Shown here piece after piece: positions 11,764-23,044 of a stretch of DNA of 64,000 nucleotides; positions within the stretch are counted from its first letter, which is position 1; every line of letters starts with the position of its first letter. The notes beneath the pieces were generated by a model. That model ran no database searches, was not told where the DNA came from, and saw nothing but the letters and a program-made list of their open reading frames with translations. This stretch comes from Lasiosphaeria ovina. Taxonomy: Eukaryota; Ascomycota; Sordariomycetes; Sordariales; Lasiosphaeriaceae. The DNA is taken from the NCBI GenBank assembly GCA_033439765.1, contig JAULSN010000003.1:2852001-2916000 (forward strand), in the 5' to 3' direction. A program made the position numbers and the translations under genes.

Positions 11764-14273
11764 ATGAATGACAATCCCCCCTCCTTCAGGCGCCTCCTGC
11801 CTGCCATGATGGAAGTTGATAATACCGGCTCCGAGTCTGACTCGCAGGCCAAGGCCCAGTACCAGTACCAGTCCCAGGTCGACCCCGAATCGGCGAGCGG
11901 CCCAAGCAGGAAACGGGGAGCTGTGACCAGGGTGGCATGTACACCTTGCCGGGTCCGAAAGTCTGGTGTATGCTTGTTGTTTTAATCATTAGCGAAACGG
12001 TGGCCAGGACGAGTTGAGTGTGCTGAGCGCTGCTGATGCGTGTTGTGCGGTGATATGTTAGTGCGACGGCCAGCGTCCAGCGTGTTCTCTCTGCCTCAAA
12101 CGCAATGTAGAGTGTGCATATTCAGCAGCCGACTCGGCCACTCTTCGAGAGGAGAACGAGGCCCTCTCAAAGGTAGCAAGTGACAACATGGAACTTGTTT
12201 GGCTAATGTCGACAGCCCCGGAGCCTGTCGCCTGGGAAATGCTTCTCGCCCTCAGAGCTAGGCCTAACGCGGGCTTTGTCCCGCGCAACTCTGTTGGCGG
12301 GGGCGAGATCTCGAAACTGCCCGTGCCCAATGATGTGTCCTCGGAGAGCTGGCATGCCCCGAGCTTGATCGAAATGCAGCCGCCTGAGGGATCTCACTCG
12401 GCCTCGCCAAATACCAGCAACATGGCCGCGCTAAACCTGTCTGATGCAATCATGGATAGAGAAGACTCAAGGGCGGCAGGGCATGTGTGGACTGGTGTCA
12501 CGTCAGATAGCGGTCTGGTTTTACATCTCCTAGGTCTATACTTTTGCTGGGAGTATCCCATCTTTGCAACGCTCAGCAAAGAACACTTCATGAAGGATTT
12601 CGAGGCTGGATTGCCGCGATATTGTTCGCCCATTCTTGTCAATGCCCTATTGGCTCTTGGTTGCTGTTTCTCAACGCGTCCAAGTACTCGAACAGACCCC
12701 AACGATGGCTTTACATCGGGAAACCACTTCTTTAGCGAGTCACTCCGCCTCTTTGACTTGCAAACAGACCACACCTGCTTGACGACCATACAAGCCCTAG
12801 GCATAATGGCAATCCGGGAGGCGAACTGTGGTCGAAGGTCGGAAAGCAGCTACTACGCTAGCCAGAGCATGCGTCTGGCCGTCGAGATGGGCCTACACCG
12901 GCCCTCTGGCGCGCTGGATCAGGACAGGATGGATGTCGAGGCAACCACCTTCTGGGGTGCTTACTCGTTAGACCAGTGAGAGGACTGCTTTTACACTTGC
13001 TTTGCAGAGCTCTGGCACATATCCCGCACCTACCCCCCTTCCCTTTCCCGGTCACACCCCCCCCAGTCACCCCTGAGTACAAGTAACATGGAAGAAACTA
13101 AAAATATTGAACTGTAGCGCTTGGACTTTAGTGTCTGTATCGCTGCCGCAGACGTCTTTCCGCATCCCACGACCCCCTAAACCTCCAATCATTGACGCCC
13201 TTGAGTCGTTACTGTGGATCCCCATTACCGACGACGGCCTGTGTATGATACCTGTCCAGTGTTACGGACCATTTCCTGTGTCTCGTCCTACTCGCTAATG
13301 TCTTACACTCCCTTTCAGACACCAAATACAGCCAGCCATCGAATACTCGCACTGTGTTCAGGTGCCTGTGTGAAATCAGCGACCTGGTCCATCAATCCGT
13401 CTTTATGTTGCGTACCCCTGGACGCCCATTAACCAGAGACGCTCTTCTCGAAATCTACACGAATTATCTCGACTGGTACGACGGAATCCCGAATAGCATG
13501 AGGCTCGGGTTGAGTTCCACCCCAGCAGTTCTGTTTGTACAGTCCGTGACAGCCGTCCCGCTCTGGTCAATTTCTAGGTCCACGCACGAAACAACTAATT
13601 AACGCAGGACCGCAGCCTATACTACCACTTCACGATCATTACCCTCTTCCGTCCGCTCATCAAAACCCGAATTCCCAACTCGACCCTCTCGCCGCAAGAT
13701 GTCTCCTGTCAGGCCGCAGACGCGATCCGGGCCCTCTTGCGGTCGTATTCCCAGCTCTACACCTTGAAACGCGTGTCGTCGTTTATGCCTTACTTTGTGT
13801 TGGCGGCCTCCATCATGCGGTTTACTGTTTGGATTGGCGGACAGAGTGACGGCGACAACGCGGATCATGCGGCGACAGTCCCACATTTAGGCCCCGGCGT
13901 GGCCGACGACATAATCCAGGGTATAGCAGACCTGGAAGAGATGGAGTCGAGCCGGTTTGCGTTGCACGGGCTGCATCTGCTACGGGATCTTGCTAAGAGA
14001 TGGAATATCGACGTTTCGCCACCCAACATCGGGCCACCCAACATCGGCACACCCGCATCTGCATTATCGCCGCCGCTGCTACCACACAATGCCTACCAGC
14101 AGCCTTCGCGAGCCTCCACGAACAACAGCGACGTCCCCGTCCAGCCCAACGACTTCCAACTCGAGTTCATGCGCATGTGGGATCAGATACCGAGCGGCTT
14201 GGCCGCCGAAGGCCCCGGCGTGCCGGCCTGGATCAAGGGACGCGCCGGTAGATCTGTGTTTGGTTTTATGTGA
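11764..14273 (+). CDS. Zn2Cys6 transcription factor, NirA/nit-4-like architecture
   Basis: Five exons, 11764-11967, 12062-12975, 13118-13242, 13319-13545 and 13608-14273, sum to 711 residues with all phases matching. The DNA-binding binuclear zinc cluster spans the first intron: CTPCRVRKSG joined to CDGQRPACSLCLKRNVEC, an exact Cx2Cx6Cx6Cx2Cx6C array. Behind it are a short coiled-coil-like linker (LREENEALSK) and then the fungal-specific regulatory domain (PF04082 type), with LVNALLALGC, AREANCG-like IREANCGRRSESSYYASQSM and WGAYSLDQ. The C-terminal part (FRPLIK, SQLYTLKR, PYFVLAAS) and an acidic/Pro-rich tail follow the layout of nitrogen-assimilation-type regulators. Target genes cannot be read from the sequence. 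It acts in the nucleus. The exact fourth donor is the least certain junction. Confidence 0.85.
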
Positions 14274-16017
14274 CGACGAGCCGGACGCGGGAATCCAAGA
14301 GGCACTATCCGCCGAGAAATTCGACCGCCAAACCACAAGGGATCCTCATCAAAAAATGCCAATCAGGAAACATCAACATTAGTTACAGCGGACGCCCTCC
14401 GAAGCGCGTCCGTTGGAATTCTTGTACTCGTCTTCCCTACCTTTCGCTTTCACAGCAGGTTACCCGTTTCGACTTCTGAATTTCGCTTCATTGCCTATCC
14501 ACGACGATGGATTGATGATGCTGTATCTACGACGACGGATTGATGATGCTGAGCCAAATACTCTTTTTAAATACAATAATAGGATGGGTTTAGCTCGTTA
14601 GTTATATAGCGCTAGTCCCGTGCTCCGGCCGGACCGAGCTGAACAATGCAAGATTGATTTGGTTTTGTGAGGATAGAGTCTTGAACGTGTGCGAGTTGCA
14701 TTCCAAACTCGAGATCGGGAGAGGGAGAGAGCCTCCTTCGTATCTACCCTGTATATTTCTGGCTAATAAATTAGCGAGCGAGCCCCGAGCGATTTTCTCT
14801 GCCGATTGAAAGGTACACAACACGCCCACGAGGATATAATCTTCGCTAATTTGGGAACTACCCCCTATTGAATGGCAGTTCCGCCTGCTTGCTTTTACTC
14901 CGAAGGAAGTGAATGTCAAGACCCAACGCAGACATTTAGCACGAGAGAATGGAGTTCTCAGCTCATGACGCGGCCAATTAATGGGTTGGAGGATTTGGGG
15001 GGCCACACAAGTTAGTTTCTCGCCCTTGGTTCTATTTTCTAATTGGATCGATAAAATCTACAATTATGGGTCCAAAGAGTTCCCACCCCTAAAGTGCCCC
15101 ACACTCCACAGGTGGTTGGGGGCAGATCTCCGCTAACTTCCCACAGAGCGCCCGGCCTTTCAAGATCCACCACACTCGCCCCTCGGCTGTCGTGCTGCAA
15201 GTGCGGGTTAAAACGGGCCAACCAGCATCAAGTCCTATTCAAGCAACCAACTTAGGCAACTAGACTGCCTGTGTCAGCTGTTGGGCTTGAACAGTGTTCG
15301 CCGCCACGTCCAGTCGGTCGACCGACCAGTTTTGTTGTTCGCTCCAGGGAATGCAATTTCGGGACCAGGCGGTTATGATGAGCCAAACCGGCCCTATGAC
15401 GTATTTGAGAAACCGTAGGCATCTGGGAGAGATGCAACGGTCGGACATCAAACAGCAGCAGTCTTGCCGGTGTTGCATCTGACGGTGTAACCTGGCGGGG
15501 TACGTTTGAGATGGGCGGCAGGTAGCTCCCCAGGGGTTTCGCTACAGGGCTGTTTTGAACCGGTTGACGGCTCTGCACTTCTGCATGACCCCTTGGGGCT
15601 CGCGCAGGCCAAGATCGGCATAAGATGGGAGGATATCCGCTCAGGGCGCTTGGACGCCAAGTGGCGCAACGACTCTGGGCAACGTCGACTGTCGTCTCAT
15701 CCCATCTTTCCCCGTCCAAGGTCGAGATGGCCGTCTGATCTCCAGCCAGGCGAGATCCAGATCGTTGTTTCGAGATGCAGTCAATCCACGGCCGGATCCT
15801 GGTGTCGTACTTGGGCGGTTCATCCGGCCGAGTCCTTATTAACCCCCTCCAGCTCCCGTCTGGGTGCCCGGTTCTATCTCTCTTTCCCTACCCAAGATCA
15901 AAATTCCATTCTTTCAGAGTTGATCTCTAGCCAGGTTCTGTGAACTTTTTTTTACATTTTCTTTATAATTATTTATTCAGCAACCGCTAGCCGGTCTTTA
16001 CCCAACTCTGCCTCAAA
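14274..16017. other. long intergenic region
   Basis: About 1.7 kb holding a 28-bp tandem duplication near 14496. The 3' end is rich in T and A (15946-15980) just before the small secreted gene. No supported gene. Confidence 0.5.
14496..14551. repeat. 28-bp tandem duplication
   Basis: Two adjacent 28-bp copies (14496-14523 and 14524-14551), both ending GGATTGATGATGCTG, with two mismatches. Confidence 0.9.
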
Positions 16018-16383
16018 ATGTACGCCAAGACCCTCGTCCTTGCCCTCTTCGCGGCTGCGACCGCCTCTGCTGCGGTTGTGAACCTGCGCGCCGCGGCCGA
16101 CTTCGGCAAGTGCACGCCGACCATCGACTTCCAGCTGGGCCGCCCTGGCCGCAAGGCCGACGAGGGCACCTTCCTGCCCACCGACCCTCTCGTCGCCAAG
16201 GGCCAACAGGACGCTCTCAACCCCAACATCATCACCAACCGCGTCTGCGACCAGCTCACCAACGTGTGCGATGCCAACGACGAGGCCAAGGCGCTCTGTG
16301 AGTCGGCGAAAGCCCAAGTCTCAGCCCTTGGAACCAAGAACGCCGCCACTGCCGATGCATTCAACAAGGCTCTCGGCTTCTAG
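16018..16383 (+). CDS. small secreted protein
   Basis: Intronless 121-residue protein. A clear signal peptide (residues 1-18, hydrophobic LVLALFAAATASA) is followed by a KCTPTIDF segment, a polar middle with LNPNIITNRVCDQLTNVC, and a Cys-containing helical tail. Four cysteines remain in the mature part, enough for two disulfides. I recognise the general type as a conserved small secreted ascomycete protein without assigned function; a role outside the cell, such as surface or effector-like, is inference. The frame is highly biased to G/C at third positions, unlike the flanks, which supports real coding. Confidence 0.85.
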   Translation: MYAKTLVLALFAAATASAAVVNLRAAADFGKCTPTIDFQLGRPGRKADEGTFLPTDPLVAKGQQDALNPNIITNRVCDQLTNVCDANDEAKALCESAKAQVSALGTKNAATADAFNKALGF

Positions 16384-17293
16384 AGTGATGACTCGGTGGT
16401 AGAGAAGGAAGGCCGGCGGGGCTGGGGTGCTCGGTCACGCCGCAGTCGTGCCTGCTGTTGGGGAAAGGGGTGTGAAATGAGGCTAGTAATAGTCTTCGTT
16501 GGGGGCGAGGTGTGATGGGGATGATTTGGTGATAGGGAAGCATACAACTGACTCGAGCACATGTACAAAGATGACGAATAAATGCATTGCGGTATCCTCT
16601 GGTTGCTGCTGCCATAAATCAAAAGTTTGACAAATGCCATTGATGAGCGAGACACCCCATCACAACAAAATAAGCCAATATCCATCAACTGTGAGTCTCA
16701 GGCAGATCGAGTTTTCATCACGCACAATAGAAAGAGTATCTGTTTACGAGGAGGTGGCTGCTGCGAGAGCCGTAAAGTAACAAAGGGGAGACAGAGCTCG
16801 TCAGCAAACACCACGGTCTAGACCAAAAGGCGATGAATCTTTCGACTATTGACGTCAATTTTTCCAAGCTCTAAAGTACTCTCCAGGGTTAAGATGATAA
16901 AAAATGCAGGAACATTTGGGATGTTGCTGGCTCGGTTGAAAAAATGGGCTTTTTGGACTAGGAAAGCTCTTGCCTCCCGAGTCGCAGAGGCACTTTACGC
17001 CTGCCGTTCTTGCTATCGAACACGTAATCGTCAGGTACTCCTACCACATGCCTTGTGCACCTTTTCCCCAGGGCGAGGTGTTACTGGTCCACCAGAGACC
17101 CCTAGTTTCTCTGCCCTCAAAAACAAACACCAAATTCTCTTGTCCTGCCAGACATCCATCTCGACACCCCACCGCCATCCCCTACATCAACCGCACATCC
17201 CTTCTCGGCACTACTGTTGTCTCCATCGGACGTTTCCGCCGCTGAAATTGAAATTTGTTGCTTAATCTGTTTCATTAGCTCCTCATCTTCAAG
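16384..17293. other. intergenic region
   Basis: About 900 bases between two plus-strand secreted-protein genes. No supported gene. A pyrimidine-rich stretch precedes the ATG at 17294. Confidence 0.5.
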
Positions 17294-18580
17294 ATGCGCA
17301 ACCTTTCTCTCCTCCAGGTTGGAGTTGCGTTTGCCGCTGCCGTTCAAGGCTTGAATGTGTTGATCACGGTAAATTCTGGCAGCCAATCGTTCAACTGCCC
17401 AAATCAACTGACAGTTCGCAGAACGACGATGGTTTCGGGACGGCCAATATCCGCGAGCTGTACAAGCAAATGACCGATCTCGGACACAGCTGCTACATTG
17501 TGGCGTCTGCGACCTCCGATGTTGGCTCGGGCACTCGCCTTGACTTCACGAACAGTCCAAAGCTGACCAGAAACGGCGACTGGGGTACGAGCACTTAATC
17601 CTATCTCCCCATGTTGGAACTTGCTGACCTCTCTTTCAGATCTCGTCAAGGCTGGTGCTCCTTCCATCGGTCCCGACCTGGACGATGGCCGCATCTGGTA
17701 CTACAACGGCACCCCGGCTGCACAGGTCGTGGTGGCCTTGGACTACATTTTGCCCACGTTCACCAAGGTCAAGACCCCTGACCTTGTTATTTCTGGCCCA
17801 AACTCTGGCTGGAACATGGGACCCTTCCTCTACACGACCTCTGGAGCCATCGGGGCAACATACATGGCGATTGAGCGTGGCATTCCGGCCGTTGCATTCT
17901 TCAGCGGAAATACTGTCCCAACGCCATACTTCTGGGTGAATGCCAGCACCAGAGCGGGCCTCCAAGACCCAGCGACAATCACGGCTCGCCTAGCTTCCAC
18001 TCTTGTTCAAGCTTTGATCGACAAGGCCGCTGGCTCTCGCATTCTGCCCCAGGGATACGGCCTTACCGTCAATCTTCCGTACATCACGTCATACACTAAT
18101 GAACAATGCACCAACCCACCTTTTGTCTTGAGTCGCATGGGTGGGAACGCTGAGGTGAAGGCCGTGTTCAACAGCAAGACTGGTCTTTTCAACCGTTCCC
18201 GCGACTCGGGATCAGACGACAGCCAGTGTGCAAACGGCAATTGCAAGATACCTGCCGAGAAGGATGTGCTCAACTCGGGTTGCATGAGCTCGGTGACGGT
18301 GTTTGCAGTCGACTACAGCGCCCCTTACAAGTGGGAGTGCTTTAATATCTCAGATGTCACTGCGCTTGTCCCTGTCATTGTGCAGTTGAATGGGTCGACA
18401 CCGCTGATTGGCGGCTTGGGTCCGAATGCCTCGATCGTCGGAAACGTTTCCTTGCCCCCGACCCCATCGCCAGGCTCAACACCACCGCCTATGACAACCA
18501 TCTCCAGCATTGGAGTGAAAGCTCAGTGGTCTCTGAGTGTCTTGATGGCTAGCCTGGGCGTTTTCGCGTTCCAGTTCTAA
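17294..18580 (+). CDS. SurE-family acid phosphatase/nucleotidase, secreted
   Basis: Exons 17294-17368, 17422-17584 and 17640-18580 give 392 residues. A signal peptide (residues 1-18) runs straight into LNVLIT and the SurE metal-binding motif NDDGFG (Asp27, Asp28), which is split by the first intron. Then come ELYKQMTDLGHSCYIVA, a Gly-Thr-rich loop, DLVISGPNSGWNMG (the second conserved SurE motif) and SGAIGATYMAIERGIPAVAFS-like sequence, so the phosphatase core is complete. SurE enzymes remove phosphate from nucleotides and other monoesters using a divalent metal. A Pro/Ser/Thr-rich linker and a hydrophobic C-terminus without a basic tail follow, which looks like a GPI-anchor signal. Cell-surface location is therefore inferred. 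Confidence 0.88.
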
Positions 18581-20153
18581 GAAAGACGTCTTATGGTGGG
18601 CGCTAGAGATTTTGGCGATTTTGGTACCGATATGAGAGTATCATGATCATTGCTATTTGCTGGCCGGGTGGTCTGAAGAGCTGGAGGGAGAAGTCAAAGA
18701 GCTGACGCTAATGTTGTTTTGAGACGTGAGGACACACTAATAACCAAGTCACAAGCTATTCATCTTATCGTCTTCATCCATTGGCCCTTCTCTCCATTGA
18801 ATCCGTGCTTGCATCCCCTTGTTGCCCCGCGGGACTGGGTAAAGGGGGCGCGGACTCGCAGTGCTGCGTCAGTCATAGAACCGCACAAGACGATGGTTGC
18901 TTGTAGCTTAGATCCCATCCCATGGTCCCTGACAATCCTTCATCAACTATGGGCAATGCAACCTCCATCAGGCTTTTGCTGACGTTTCAGAGCAACACTC
19001 CAAGAACAGTTCGGTTAGAGAGGCTGCAATGTTTTTTCATGCTCGCTCGCAGGGCTGACGAGCTCTCCAATCCTTCGCCGCATTCAGCCCACTGGCTATT
19101 CTAGGCAATGCTGACAGAGACAATTAGCTAATGCAACGATGTGACGATATGCGGCAACGGTTTCGGCCCTCCTATGTCGGAAGTTACAGGGTCAGACGGC
19201 TGGCCAGTTTGGGACAAAAGACCGGCCAATCAGCATGTCGATATCGTATTCTGTTCAGCACGGTCTCTCGATTGCCCTGCTGAAATTTCTGCAAAAGTCC
19301 CTGGCAGTGTCACCTTCGTTTGTTGTTCAATCAAGATTAAGTTTAGGGACTGGCCGATGAACTTGACACGGAATTCATGATAAGATGCAAGATGCATTCC
19401 AGATGCCGGCGATGGCTTCGTTAGCTCATTCGGCACGCAGCAGATTTCACGAAGAGTCACCCGGTGTGCCGATGGCGTCAAGTGTTCGGCGGCGGCTCGG
19501 CGTGGTGGAGGGACGCCCGCAGGGGGGCGCCCACTGTTGCGTCGCCATCGTGCAAATCTCGTGGACGACTTTCAGTGCCTCCTGTACTCTGTAAGCCTAC
19601 GAGGAGATCGCAAACTTGGCCTGAATCTGGCTGCCTAATAACCATGCGCCCCGAAGCGGTGAAGCCTAGCCCCCGGGTCTCAGCCACTCAGCACCTGCAC
19701 CCCCTAAGCTGACAACTGGGGAGAAACCCCCCCCTGACCCTGTCAACAACCGATTTGGCTTTATTGCCTATTTCCAGCGGCACAATCTTGCCCCGTCGCC
19801 CAGGGCTTTTCATCGCTACCCAGGCACGGATGGGGCTAGGGCTGGTTTCAATTCTTATTTCGCCCCTAGTCTCACTGCTCGAACTCACATTCGCATAATT
19901 AATTATATAATTTAGATGCTCCTCACCTGCTGTGCTGTTGTGCTGCTGTGCTTTATTCTTGACTCTGGCATCTTAAATCCGAGCTAATGCATCTTGTATT
20001 TTGAGGCCCATTGCCACCGTCTCCTCTTGTTTGTTTTCTTTTCTTGGAGTTCTGTCACCCAACCACGGCCTTTCTGTCGCGTCTGCATTTGAGCGACCAT
20101 TTGCCCAAATCGGTTGAACCTCTTCTTGGACACTCCTGTCTCCATCGGCAGCC
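18581..20153. other. long intergenic region
   Basis: About 1.6 kb. The open frames lack start context and motifs. AT-rich near 19895-19912 (TAATTAATTATATAATT). I see nothing else. Confidence 0.5.
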
Positions 20154-21339
20154 ATGACAACGCATAATGGAACACACCACTTCATCGCCTTCGGCAAGAA
20201 CGCAAACTGCACGCTAGACGTGTGTCCCGTGTCGGCAAGCATCCTCGAGTACCAGCCCTCGATCCCCGGTAATGCCGTCATCATCGGTCTTTTCGGCCTC
20301 GCCCTGCTCATCCACGTCGCCCAGGGCGCCGTCTGGAGGTCGTGGACCTTCATGATCTGTATGGTATTGGGCTGCGTCGACGAGATGATTGGCTACGCCG
20401 GGAGGATCATGCTTAACACGAACCCGTTTTCGTTCAATGCTTTTGTCATCCAGGTTGGTGAGTTAGCGCGGAGACTGTGATGCATGATAATTATTAGTAG
20501 TGTGGCTGGAGATCTAGTGTGGGTGCATGCTAACCAAGATGATTCATCTCTAGTTTGCATCACCACCGCGCCTGTCTTCTTTTGTTCGTCTATCTACGTC
20601 TTGTTGACAAGAACGCAAGTGTTGCCCCGTCACAATTGCCAAATGAACCCGACTTTGACTGACACCCGCTGTCAACCCACAGCATCAACAACCTCGACCG
20701 GTCCCTGTCTCGCTTTAATCCCAAGTTCTTCGTGTGGATCTTCATCCCATGCGATATCTTCTCTCTGATCCTCCAAGCTGCCGGCGGTGCCCTCTCCTCC
20801 ATCCAAGCCGGCACCGGGAACAAGGCCGGCGTCCGCCTGTCCATGGTCGGTCTCGCCTTCCAAGTCGTCACGCTCGTCATATTTGTCGGCCTCTTCGTCG
20901 ACTACGTCGCTCGCTACATCCACAAGTCAAAGAGCGCGCCGCTCCCCTCGAGAATCAAGATCTTCTTGAGCTTCTTGCTTTTGTCCATTCTCTTCATCCT
21001 CGTCCGTTGCGTGTATCGCATCGACGAACTGAGCGATGGCTACGACGGCCCGCTCATCCACGACGAGAAGCTGTTTGTTGGTCTCGAGTCTGTGTATGTT
21101 CCCCTATCCTTGGTCATTCCGGGTAATTTTGCAGAAGTTGAAGCCTAGGTTGCTGACGAATTGATCTTCTGGCTTCCAGAATGATGCTTCTTGCCGTGTT
21201 CTGTCTCAACATCGCTCATCCTGGCATTGCCTTTGGTCGCGATAACAAGTCCGATAACGCACCGTCGTCCCTTACATACCAGACTGGCCCGCAGCAATTC
21301 GCCGAGACGAAGAACCCTGGTACGTCGTCCTCGGACTAA
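20154..21339 (+). CDS. RTA1-like seven-transmembrane protein
   Basis: Exons 20154-20457, 20554-20614, 20683-21093 and 21180-21339 join to 311 residues. The second intron needs a GCAAGT donor (GC-AG) to keep the frame. The extracellular N-terminus (CTLDVCPV) is followed by about seven hydrophobic helices. Family signatures are EMIGYAGR in helix 3, the CITTAPVFFCSSIYVLL segment and DIFSLILQAAGGALSS, then RCVYRIDEL. These identify the RTA1 group (lipid-translocating exporter family), linked in yeast to resistance to aminocholesterol and to sphingoid-base handling. Location is the plasma membrane or endomembranes. The last exon ends at 21337-21339, but a further intron beyond GTACGT at 21320 cannot be excluded. 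Confidence 0.85.
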
Positions 21340-21909
21340 TACAAGCGACGGTCGGCGTGAAGTTCAAGTTCGTTATCAGAGCTCAGGTTGTCGGTTCGTG
21401 TGAACAGCGTTTTTTTCGTGCTATTTGTGGATTTGTTACCTAATAACTTCATGCATCATTTTTCTATAACAATAGACAGCGATAACGGCCACGCTAGTGA
21501 AAACCTAGAATCCCTTTACAAACGGCCGGGTATCGCGATGTGTGCCATGCAGGTCCCATGCATCGGGAGAAGCATGCCAACTTGAAGGGTTCGGCCAGCG
21601 AATGATTCAGCCCCAGATGCCCTGACGTCAGGCCATGATAGCGGCACCGTCGGACATTGGCGAATGGAATTTCTGGATCGCGTAGCAACCACCGCCCGGA
21701 GCGTCGTTCCGGTGGCGCGCGTCTCACAGGCCAAACTCAATTTCGGCGCTTGATGTCAGGGTGATGGCTTAGGCTGTGTTACATCATTTCAAATAAATCC
21801 ACGGCACGTCGAGCTCCAACTGGATTGCCCATTGACACCTCTTTCATTTATACTCGACTACGACAGAACCCAACAACGTCCTCTCCTTTCACACTTAAAT
21901 CAGCCCAAA
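21340..21909. other. intergenic region
   Basis: About 570 bases between the RTA1-like gene and the small hypothetical gene. Nothing recognised. Confidence 0.5.
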
Positions 21910-22209
21910 ATGACTGTCACTAGCATGCTGCGCCAGCGAGCTGGGCCCATTCTCCTAGCCACGGGAATCGGCGGCACCCTGTGGTGGCAGACGGCCGGCG
22001 GCAAGAACCAGCCGCGCAGCCGGGCCATGGGCGACCCCAAAAAGACCATGCCCATCTCCGAGACGCTACAGTCGCTCTCGGGCCAGGGCGGCGCCAGCGC
22101 CCGCAAGGACAAGCACATCGAGAACGACCCAAAGAACACAAAGATCTTCAGCGTCTCGCCCGACGCCCCCTCCAAGCGCAACCCCGACAAGACGAGGAAC
22201 CTACCTTGA
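21910..22209 (+). CDS. small hypothetical protein with an in-frame extension after TGA
   Basis: Intronless 99-residue frame. The N-terminus carries one hydrophobic helix (PILLATGIGGTLWW), and the rest is polar, with SETLQSLSGQGG and Lys/Asp-rich tracts. It could be a small mitochondrial or membrane-anchored protein; I do not recognise a family. The TGA at 22207-22209 is followed, in the same frame, by 50 more sense codons to a TGA at 22360-22362. That stretch has coding-like composition (ending TTTKKVSSKDT), so the longer product may be ancestral, or may be made by readthrough. Confidence 0.6.
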   Translation: MTVTSMLRQRAGPILLATGIGGTLWWQTAGGKNQPRSRAMGDPKKTMPISETLQSLSGQGGASARKDKHIENDPKNTKIFSVSPDAPSKRNPDKTRNLP

Positions 22210-22362
22210 GAGGGTCCCAAGGCCACCCCGGATAAAACATCGTGGGCCTCGGGGCACACCATGGGCCATGACGCGAACGCCATGCCAGAGATTACCACCG
22301 GGATACCTGTCAAGAAGACCATCATTACGACGACCAAGAAGGTCTCGAGCAAGGACACGTGA

Positions 22363-22738
22363 AGAGAGCTACACATGGGGGGGGTTAGTTCAGGGTTGTC
22401 CGGCGATGGGCCGGACTCGGGAATATGGTTGGGCAGGAAGAGACATCAAAAACAATTGTCCTACCAGATATCAGTCAGGTACCTGTCTGTAAGTAACTAG
22501 AAGCTTAGTTTTGCCATCCACGAAACACGCACGCCGTTTTGGCGAAAAGAGGCGAAACACAGCAACCATCCTAGCATGGAGGCAATGTGGACATGGACAT
22601 GGCAGTGATGACCATCAGGCACCGGATTCACATCAAACCGGCAACGTCTCCACAGCTGGCACTCTCGAGGCCGGAAGCAAAGGCTAGCCAACCCCCAAAG
22701 AGTTGAATCGCCGAAAAGACATCACCTCATTGAACAAA
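22363..22738. other. intergenic region between convergent small genes
   Basis: About 375 bases holding the two facing 3' ends. Nothing recognised. Confidence 0.5.
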
Positions 22739-23044
22739 TCACTTGGCCAGATCCTCGTACTTGACCTCAATCCTGACCTCGCGAAGGATACCGCCGGACG
22801 GGGTGGCCAGCGACGAGCGGCCGGAGCCGGTGCCGGTGCCGGTGCCGTCGGACGTGATGGAGCAGATGCTGCCGGACCTGGTGTTCCTCTCCTGGTTCTC
22901 AATGAACTCAGCCGTGTCTGCGTGCTTGGTGTCCCTGTCGGCGGCTGCGGATATGGTGGTGGTGGTGGTCTGCGTCGGCGGCTTCTTTGTTAGTTTGTTC
23001 GGCGGGCTGTCTGAAGCCTTGCCCTTTCCGAAGCCGAATGGCAT
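22739..23044 (-). CDS. small hypothetical Thr/Lys-rich protein
   Basis: Minus-strand frame of 101 residues from the ATG at 23044 (MPFGFGKGKASDSPP). The frame stays open upstream, but that upstream part has non-coding character. The protein is hydrophilic: a Thr run near residue 30, an ENQER segment, a Gly-Thr repeat (TGTGTGSG), and the ordered-looking end GGILREVRIEVKYEDLAK. No family recognised. Support is codon bias and the sensible start only. Confidence 0.5.
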   Translation of the reverse strand: MPFGFGKGKASDSPPNKLTKKPPTQTTTTTISAAADRDTKHADTAEFIENQERNTRSGSICSITSDGTGTGTGSGRSSLATPSGGILREVRIEVKYEDLAK

